Source: UBA4421 sp002704225
Lineage (GTDB): Bacteria; Pseudomonadota; Gammaproteobacteria; Pseudomonadales; Azotimanducaceae
DNA length: 6,262 bases
Direction: 5' to 3'
Assembly: GCA_902556425.1 (NCBI GenBank)
Contig: CACDWG010000038.1
Span: forward strand, 1 to 6,262
Positions 1-4,396 of this stretch are shown one piece after another. The notes under the pieces were generated by a model, which saw nothing but the letters and a program-made list of their open reading frames with translations, searched no databases and had not been told where the DNA came from. Within the stretch, counting starts at the first letter, position 1; each line of letters begins with the position of its first letter. The translations under genes and the position numbers were made by a program.

Positions 1-830
1 CGCGATTTAGCATCGCTGCGCGCCGAGCTGAGTTGTTCCATGGCGGCGCGTATGCCTAAGTTAGAGCGCATGGCGGCCTCGACCCAAGCTTCTTCATCCA
101 TCGGGTCCGGGGCAACAATGGGCAGCCGCTGCGACAGGGTTGCGAGTGTGTCATAGCCCCGTCCCGTCAACGTGCGCAGGGTTTCGAAGCTGATGTAATG
201 ATCGGTGTCGGCCTGAATTTGTCGTACCAAGGCAGCATCGAAAGCGGCTTGGGATTCCAGTACGTCGGTAATGGCGACCAAGCCGACATCGAAGCGCTGC
301 TGTACTTGCTCCAACTGGCGTCTGACGGCGGTGACTTCCGCGTTGGTGGTGTCCAGCCGATCACGGGTACGAAGGATGTTCAAGTACGCTTCCGCCACGC
401 GAACAATCAGATCCTGCTCTTGGGCAGCCAAGGAAAAGGACGATGCTTTAACGAAGGCTTTGGCGCTGTTGTAGCCGAACCATGAAGACAAATTGACCAC
501 GGGTTGGCGTAGCTGGGCGCTCCAGCTGTTGTCGTTGTAACCATTTTCTAAAATGGCGGCGCTCGCTGAATTGTCGCCGGGTATCGTAACCTCGGTTTTG
601 GTGGTATTGGCTCTGGCGACCAGAGACGGTAGCAGTGCTGAGCGAGCCTGAGGCAGGCGCTCCTTGTCAGCCAAATAAGATGCGCGAGCCGCGCCAACCG
701 AGGCGTCATTATCTTTGGCGGCAACAAACACGGTCATCAGATCGTCGGCGTAGGTCGGCGCACACAACATGGCTGCAAGGATCGTTACGGTCTGTAGGGG
801 GCGGACAAATGATGATCGGGAATAGGACAT
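1..830 (-). CDS. tolC: TolC-family outer-membrane efflux/secretion channel protein, C-terminus cut by window edge
   Basis: Reading the minus strand from the ATG at 830 gives 276 uninterrupted codons to the window edge, somewhat over half of a TolC precursor (493 aa in E. coli). Residues 1-28 look like a Sec signal peptide: Arg5 and Arg10, a hydrophobic stretch at about 14-24, then a likely cut after TYA (26-28), giving a mature start DDLMTVF. The next part fits the first outer-membrane-efflux-protein repeat: ARSALLPSL at 62-70, LRQPVVNLSSW at 107-117 (an outer-membrane beta-strand region), and the hallmark VQQRFDVGLVAITDV at 176-190, which closely matches E. coli TolC (QRFNVGLVAITDV). The second repeat begins near 245. 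Known role of the family: a trimeric outer-membrane barrel with a periplasmic helical tunnel, the exit duct for RND/ABC/MFS pumps and type I secretion. It is transcribed away from the DUF1249-cpdA genes, as in E. coli where tolC diverges from nudF. Identity as TolC rather than another family member rests on motif and synteny. Confidence 0.93.
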   Translation of the reverse strand, partial: MSYSRSSFVRPLQTVTILAAMLCAPTYADDLMTVFVAAKDNDASVGAARASYLADKERLPQARSALLPSLVARANTTKTEVTIPGDNSASAAILENGYNDNSWSAQLRQPVVNLSSWFGYNSAKAFVKASSFSLAAQEQDLIVRVAEAYLNILRTRDRLDTTNAEVTAVRRQLEQVQQRFDVGLVAITDVLESQAAFDAALVRQIQADTDHYISFETLRTLTGRGYDTLATLSQRLPIVAPDPMDEEAWVEAAMRSNLGIRAAMEQLSSARSDAKS

Positions 831-834
831 TGAA

Positions 835-843
835 CTTCCTTCT
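835..843 (-). promoter_or_regulatory. Ribosome binding site of tolC
   Basis: On the minus strand AGAAGGAAG lies four bases before the ATG at 830. It is a good purine-rich Shine-Dalgarno sequence and supports this start, which also puts the signal peptide directly at the N-terminus. Confidence 0.75.
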
Positions 844-862
844 TTATTCGGCCGCCGTCTGA

Positions 863-876
863 ATAAGCGATAAGCG
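863..876. repeat. Tandem direct repeat of ATAAGCG (two copies)
   Basis: Two perfect adjacent copies of ATAAGCG lie at 863-869 and 870-876, in the presumed tolC leader. With only two short copies this may be chance or a small duplication. No function is suggested. Confidence 0.4.
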
Positions 877-894
877 GCACCTATCATCGTTTGG

Positions 895-922
895 ATTATG
901 CCCTTAATGCGGATGCAAGTAA
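895..922 (-). promoter_or_regulatory. Tentative sigma-70-like promoter for tolC
   Basis: On the minus strand CATAAT (895-900) resembles a -10 box, with a poor -35 candidate TTACTT (917-922) sixteen bases upstream. The position, 65 bases before the tolC start, is reasonable. The -35 match is weak, so this is a guess from spacing and the -10 box only. Confidence 0.2.
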
Positions 923-925
923 CGT

Positions 926-941
926 GAACTGGGCGCAGTTC
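926..941. repeat. Perfect inverted repeat GAACTG-GGCG-CAGTTC, possible operator
   Basis: Both arms are perfect complements (6 bases each) around a 4-base centre, giving a 16-base dyad. It lies just upstream of the tentative tolC -35 box and about 60 bases before the DUF1249 ATG, a typical place for a dimeric regulator to act on either gene. It is not followed by a T-run, so it is not an intrinsic terminator. It does not match the CRP consensus. The regulator is unknown. Confidence 0.4.
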
Positions 942-975
942 TGGCTAACCTTTGCCGCAATTGCTGGGTAACGTC

Positions 976-997
976 CAATAGAGGAAATTTTCTATTG
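976..997 (+). repeat. Perfect inverted repeat CAATAGA/TCTATTG just before the DUF1249 start
   Basis: The arms at 976-982 and 991-997 are perfect 7-base complements around an 8-base loop. The only good Shine-Dalgarno-like sequence for the downstream gene, AGAGGAAA (980-987), sits partly in the left arm and partly in the loop. As DNA this could be an operator. As RNA it would be a weak, A/U-rich hairpin that places GGAAA in the loop four bases before the ATG at 1002. Either role is inference. Confidence 0.4.
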
Positions 998-1001
998 AGT
1001 C

Positions 1002-1640
1002 ATGACACCACGGCAGCAGGCTAGGTATATTATCGCGTTGCCAGAAACGAAACAGAAATCGAGACGGTCAGTGTCAGACAAGCGCCCAGAAACAGATGCC
1101 GATATTCTTAGCCGCTCTACCGAGCTGAGCTACGACTTTGCCACGGGTGGCCAACACCCGGGGCGGCGCTACCATCACGATTTGGCCGGGCACATGGCCG
1201 AGTGTGATATCAACTTTCAACGTTTGATGAAGCTTTTCCCCACGGTGCGTGAGGACGACTTTAAGTGCGTGATGCTGTTGCCCGGCGAATCGGGTACGCG
1301 GGTAGAGCTGACGGTGCTCAAGCGCGGGCCCTATACGACCATGCTGCAGCTTACCCAAGTACCCAAGCAGGACTGGGGCAGCAGTCCGAACATGAAGATT
1401 CAGCTGTATCATGACACCAAGAGCGCCGAGGTCGTGGCGTACCAGCATCAGACGCGTTTTCACGGAGCCTACGAGTATCCCAACCGTCGGATGCGCGCTC
1501 GAGATGAAAAAGAACAGCTGAATCGTTTTTTAGGTGAATATCTCGCCCTATGCCTAGCGGTAGGCATGAGTGCAGACGCCTTGGATCTACCAAGGGCTCG
1601 CTCCGCATATGTTGATCGCAAACCCGGCGAAGAGGCTTAG
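1002..1640 (+). CDS. yqiB: DUF1249 family protein (YqiB-like), function unknown
   Basis: A protein of 212 aa whose core (about residues 56-188) aligns with E. coli YqiB (140 aa). The recognisable blocks are RRYHHDLAGHMAECDINFQR (56-74), WGSSPNMKIQLYHDTKSAEV (125-144), YEYPNRRMRARDEKEQLNRF (157-176) and CLAVG (184-188). The family has no known activity. No signal peptide or membrane segment is visible, so it is probably cytoplasmic. The protein carries about 55 extra N-terminal residues rich in charged and polar amino acids, and about 24 extra at the C-terminus. The ATG at 1002 is the first possible start, because an in-frame TGA lies at 996-998. TTG 1038 and GTG 1071 are alternatives. The core begins before the next in-frame candidates (TTG 1182, ATG 1194), so at least about 33 residues of extension seem real. 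It lies directly upstream of cpdA, as in E. coli and Pseudomonas, and is probably co-transcribed with it. Confidence 0.88.
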   Translation: MTPRQQARYIIALPETKQKSRRSVSDKRPETDADILSRSTELSYDFATGGQHPGRRYHHDLAGHMAECDINFQRLMKLFPTVREDDFKCVMLLPGESGTRVELTVLKRGPYTTMLQLTQVPKQDWGSSPNMKIQLYHDTKSAEVVAYQHQTRFHGAYEYPNRRMRARDEKEQLNRFLGEYLALCLAVGMSADALDLPRARSAYVDRKPGEEA

Positions 1641-1649
1641 TTCGAGCTG

Positions 1650-2387
1650 GTGCAGCAAACCCTGTTACACATTACCGACTGCCATCTCGTTCCCAAGGGC
1701 CAGCAGCTATTGCAGACGGATACACTTGAGACCCTCAGAGCGGTTTTGGCTCAGGCCACGGGTGAGGCTCTTCCCGATGCCATCGTAGCGACGGGGGATC
1801 TGGTGCACTCAGGTGGGATTGACGTGTATCAGCAGTTTTTGTCGACGGTCAAATCCCACTGCGCCGCGCCACTGCTCTGCTTGCCCGGCAATCATGATAG
1901 GGCCGATTCGATGGCAGAGGCTGGATTGCCTATGCAATCGTTATGTCTGGGTGATTGGTTTGTGGGTGCGCTGGATTCTCATGAGGACGATGTGCCCGAA
2001 GCTCATGTGGATGCGGCCACGCGAGCGGCCTTGATGACTCAATGGCAGCAGCAAACCGCACGCTATGGCTTGTTGGCCACCCATCATCCGCTACTGCCGA
2101 TTGGATCGCCGTGGTTGGACAAGGATCGAATTGACGCCCCGGAATCACTGTTGGATGGCTTGATTGAGTCAGAGAGCCCTGAATTTTGTGGTGCCATTTT
2201 TGGGCACGCTCATCAGGTCATCGACGGCCGGTATCGCCAGAGACCATTGCTGGGCACACCATCGACAGGCTTTCAATTCGAGCCTCGCAGCCAGCAGTTT
2301 GCTGTTGCCGATCAGCCGCCGGGTTATCGTTGGTTAACATTGACGGATAGTGGTCAAATTGAGAGCCAAGTGGGTTGGCTTCAATGA
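1650..2387 (+). CDS. cpdA: 3',5'-cyclic-AMP phosphodiesterase CpdA
   Basis: This 245-aa calcineurin-like metallophosphoesterase has every metal-binding motif in order: D10-x-H12 (ITDCHL), G49-D50 (ATGDLVHSG), G80-N81-H82-D83, H145-H146 (ATHHPLL) and G185-H186-A187-H188. CpdA-specific stretches are SPWLDKDRID (153-162) and LGTPSTGFQFEP near the C-terminus, close to the E. coli protein (LATPSTCVQFKP). Known role: hydrolyses cAMP to 5'-AMP in the cytoplasm, limiting Crp/Vfr-dependent gene expression. The GTG start is chosen because the conserved first beta-strand (LLHITD) begins at residue 5 and the in-frame TAG at 1638 forbids an extension beyond three codons. No good Shine-Dalgarno sequence sits at normal distance; GAAGAGG (1629-1635) is 14 bases away, so translation is probably coupled to the DUF1249 gene ending nine bases upstream. 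It is slightly shorter than E. coli CpdA (275 aa), with nothing essential missing. Confidence 0.94.
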   Translation: MQQTLLHITDCHLVPKGQQLLQTDTLETLRAVLAQATGEALPDAIVATGDLVHSGGIDVYQQFLSTVKSHCAAPLLCLPGNHDRADSMAEAGLPMQSLCLGDWFVGALDSHEDDVPEAHVDAATRAALMTQWQQQTARYGLLATHHPLLPIGSPWLDKDRIDAPESLLDGLIESESPEFCGAIFGHAHQVIDGRYRQRPLLGTPSTGFQFEPRSQQFAVADQPPGYRWLTLTDSGQIESQVGWLQ

Positions 2388-2435
2388 TTTTATTTTTAGC
2401 GCGTTTTACATACATTTTTACTTAGGCCCCTTTTT
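2388..2435 (+). other. Short A/T-rich spacer between cpdA and parE; no yqiA
   Basis: This is 48 bases, T-rich on the plus strand, with no ORF and no hairpin strong enough for a terminator. In E. coli the esterase gene yqiA sits here. TTTACA at 2405-2410 resembles a -35 box but has no -10 partner at the right distance. The parE ribosome site is poor: only TTAGG (2422-2426) precedes the ATG, by nine bases. Confidence 0.6.
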
Positions 2436-4331
2436 ATGGCGGAAAAATCCTATTCAGCGGAATCCTTGCAGGTCTTATCGGGTCTTGAACCCGTGCGTCG
2501 TCGTCCTGGCATGTATACCGATACCACACGACCAAATCACTTGGTTCAGGAGGTGGTGGATAACAGCGTCGACGAGGCCATAGCGGGTCATGCGAATGAG
2601 ATCGAGGTCTGCATCAATGTTGATGGTTCTATCGAGGTTTTGGATGATGGGCGCGGTATGCCAGTGGACATTCACCCGGAGCACAAGGTGTCCGGGGTCG
2701 AGCTGATTCTGACCCGACTGCACGCTGGCGGTAAATTCGACAATGAGAATTACAACTTCTCCGGTGGTTTGCATGGTGTCGGGGTGTCGGTCGTGAATGC
2801 GCTGTCCGAGTATCTTGAGGTCGAGGTGAAACGAGACGGTAACCTCTACCACCAACGCTACGAACGCGGTGAGCCGGTAACCAAGCTCGCGACGGTTGAT
2901 ACTGTGGGCAAGCGCAACACGGGCACGCGCGTGCGTTTCCTTCCGGAAGCAAGCTACTTTGATTCGGCCGCTCTAGCGATGGGCCGACTGCGCCATTTGT
3001 TGCGTGCCAAGGCCGTCCTGTGCCCGGGCCTGCGTATGAGTTTGTCCGTAGAGGCAAAGCCGGAAGAAAACGAGAGTTGGCTGTTTGAAGACGGTTTGCG
3101 CCAGTACTTGGAAGCCGCCGTTGGCGATGCTGAATGTGTGCCGTCGGCCACGATCATGCATCAGGCCAAGGGTAATGCCGAGGCGGTAGAATATGCGCTC
3201 AAGTGGGTTGTCGATGGCGGCGCGCCCATCACCGAAAGTTACGTTAACCTCATCCCCACTGCCCAAGGCGGCACCCACGTTAATGGTTTGCGCTCGGGTC
3301 TAATTGATGCGCTGAAAGAATTTTGCGAGTTTCGCGATCTGCTGCCGCGGGGCGTCAAAATTACCGGCGACGATATTTGGGATCAGTGCAGCTACGTACT
3401 CAGCGTCAAGTTGATGGACCCTCAGTTTGCCGGCCAAACAAAGGAGCGTTTGTCTTCGCGTCAATCAGCGGTCTTTGTTTCTGGTGTTGCCAAGGATGCT
3501 TTCAGCCTGTGGCTCAACGAGCACGCCAGCGAAGGCGAAAAGATTGCCGAGATGGCCATTGGCAATGCCCAGCGCCGATTAAACGCGGCGAAAAAAGTAG
3601 CACGCAAGCGGGTGACGTCTGGACCCGCCTTGCCGGGCAAGTTAGCCGATTGCTCCGGTCAGGATGCCAGTCGCGCCGAGCTGTTTTTGGTGGAAGGTGA
3701 TTCCGCCGGGGGTTCTGCAAAACAGGCCCGTGATCGGGAGTTTCAGGCCATCATGCCTCTGCGAGGCAAAATCTTGAACACCTGGGAGGTGGACGCGAAT
3801 CAGGTACTCGCCTCCCAAGAAGTGCATGACATTGCACTGGCGATCGGCGTGGACCCCGCAAGCCCCGACCTCAGCGGTCTGCGCTATGACAAGGTCTGTA
3901 TATTGGCGGATGCGGATTCCGATGGGCTGCACATTGCGACCTTGCTGTGTGCGCTGTTCGTCAAACATTTTCGCGCCTTGGTCAGTGCCGGGCATGTGTA
4001 TGTGGCCATGCCGCCGCTGTATCGCATCGACGTCGCCAAGGAGGTGTATTACGCGCTTGATGAAGCAGAAAAAGAGGCGGTTCTTGCGAGATTGGCAGAG
4101 GAAAAGAAGCGCTCCACCCCATCGGTTCAGCGTTTCAAAGGGCTCGGTGAAATGAATCCAGCCCAGTTGCGCGAAACCACGATTCATCCCGATACCCGGC
4201 GTCTGGTTCAGCTGACCGTCGATGGGGGCCGAAAAACCGATGAAGTGATGGACATGCTGTTAGCGAAGAAGCGTGCCCCTGACCGCCGAGCATGGCTGGA
4301 AAAGAAAGGCGATCAGGCGGTACTCGATTGA
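2436..4331 (+). CDS. parE: DNA topoisomerase IV subunit B (ParE)
   Basis: A complete 631-aa protein, essentially the length of E. coli ParE (630), and clearly ParE rather than GyrB, which is about 800 aa in these bacteria with an extra insert. The GHKL ATPase domain shows the catalytic Glu39 and Mg-binding Asn43 (EVVDNSVDEA), the adenine-binding D70-D71-G72-R73-G74, K100 in HAGGKF, and the ATP lid GGLHGVGVSVVNALS. The transducer QTK loop is at 334-336 (GQTKERLSSRQ). The TOPRIM domain has Glu420 (LVEGDSAGGSAKQARDRE) and the metal-binding Asp492/494/496 (DADSDG), followed by QRFKGLGEMNP at 565-575. Known role: with ParC it forms an A2B2 enzyme that decatenates replicated chromosomes and relaxes supercoils using ATP. 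The ATG at 2436 begins MAEKSYSAESLQVLSGLEP, aligning with the E. coli start. No in-frame start lies close upstream. It is followed 65 bases later by parC. Confidence 0.98.
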   Translation: MAEKSYSAESLQVLSGLEPVRRRPGMYTDTTRPNHLVQEVVDNSVDEAIAGHANEIEVCINVDGSIEVLDDGRGMPVDIHPEHKVSGVELILTRLHAGGKFDNENYNFSGGLHGVGVSVVNALSEYLEVEVKRDGNLYHQRYERGEPVTKLATVDTVGKRNTGTRVRFLPEASYFDSAALAMGRLRHLLRAKAVLCPGLRMSLSVEAKPEENESWLFEDGLRQYLEAAVGDAECVPSATIMHQAKGNAEAVEYALKWVVDGGAPITESYVNLIPTAQGGTHVNGLRSGLIDALKEFCEFRDLLPRGVKITGDDIWDQCSYVLSVKLMDPQFAGQTKERLSSRQSAVFVSGVAKDAFSLWLNEHASEGEKIAEMAIGNAQRRLNAAKKVARKRVTSGPALPGKLADCSGQDASRAELFLVEGDSAGGSAKQARDREFQAIMPLRGKILNTWEVDANQVLASQEVHDIALAIGVDPASPDLSGLRYDKVCILADADSDGLHIATLLCALFVKHFRALVSAGHVYVAMPPLYRIDVAKEVYYALDEAEKEAVLARLAEEKKRSTPSVQRFKGLGEMNPAQLRETTIHPDTRRLVQLTVDGGRKTDEVMDMLLAKKRAPDRRAWLEKKGDQAVLD

Positions 4332-4396
4332 TCGGCGCCCAGCGAACTTAGGCTTCTTTCCCATTCTTTACCTCAAACGAGACAGGTATATTTTTC
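4332..4396 (+). other. Spacer between parE and parC
   Basis: This 65-base gap has no ORF and no terminator hairpin. AGACAGG near 4380-4386 is the likely parC ribosome site, about ten bases before the ATG. TATATT at 4388-4393 looks like a -10 box but lies too close to the start codon to serve a normal leader. parE and parC are therefore probably read from one transcript. Confidence 0.5.

Larger units (their letters stand above)
831..1001. promoter_or_regulatory. Divergent intergenic region between tolC and the DUF1249 gene
   Basis: This stretch of 171 bases separates two genes transcribed away from each other, so it must hold the tolC promoter and probably the promoter for the DUF1249-cpdA genes. 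No convincing ORF and no remnant of nudF (the gene here in E. coli) could be recognised. It contains a tandem 7-base repeat (863-876), a perfect 6-base-arm dyad (926-941), a perfect 7-base-arm dyad (976-997), and a weaker 6-base-arm inverted repeat TTATTC/GAATAA at 844-849 and 861-866 inside the tolC leader. No strong sigma-70 promoter stands out on the plus strand. No mar/sox/rob-type box was identified by eye. Confidence 0.6.

Noticed and set aside
198..485. Plus-strand ORF of 95 codons within the first 830 bases
   Set aside because: It lies antisense to a continuous, motif-rich TolC reading frame on the minus strand, and its product resembles no family I know. It is a shadow ORF.
759..830. 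Possible lipoprotein signal in TolC, with Cys23 in the hydrophobic region
   Set aside because: The residues before Cys23 (AML) do not fit a lipobox, whereas TYA at 26-28 gives an ordinary signal peptidase I site. Many TolC proteins of the E. coli type are not lipoproteins.
923..938. Possible CRP/Vfr site upstream of the DUF1249-cpdA genes, which would give cAMP feedback
   Set aside because: CGTGA resembles one half-site, but the other half (CGCAG) does not match TCACA. The symmetry present belongs to a different dyad (926-941).
1074..1463. Minus-strand ORF of 129 codons opposite the DUF1249 gene
   Set aside because: The opposite strand encodes conserved YqiB motifs over the same bases. The minus-strand product has no recognisable features.
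2388..2435. Terminator between cpdA and parE suggested by the T-rich tracts
   Set aside because: No stable GC-rich hairpin precedes any of the T-runs.
3642..4187. Minus-strand ORF of 181 codons opposite parE
   Set aside because: It overlaps the ParE TOPRIM domain, which is unmistakably coding on the plus strand. Long antisense frames are common opposite moderately GC-rich genes.
4364..4393. Promoter directly before parC, using TATATT as the -10 box
   Set aside because: Transcription would start at or after the ATG at 4397, leaving no leader for the ribosome, and the -35 candidates are poor.
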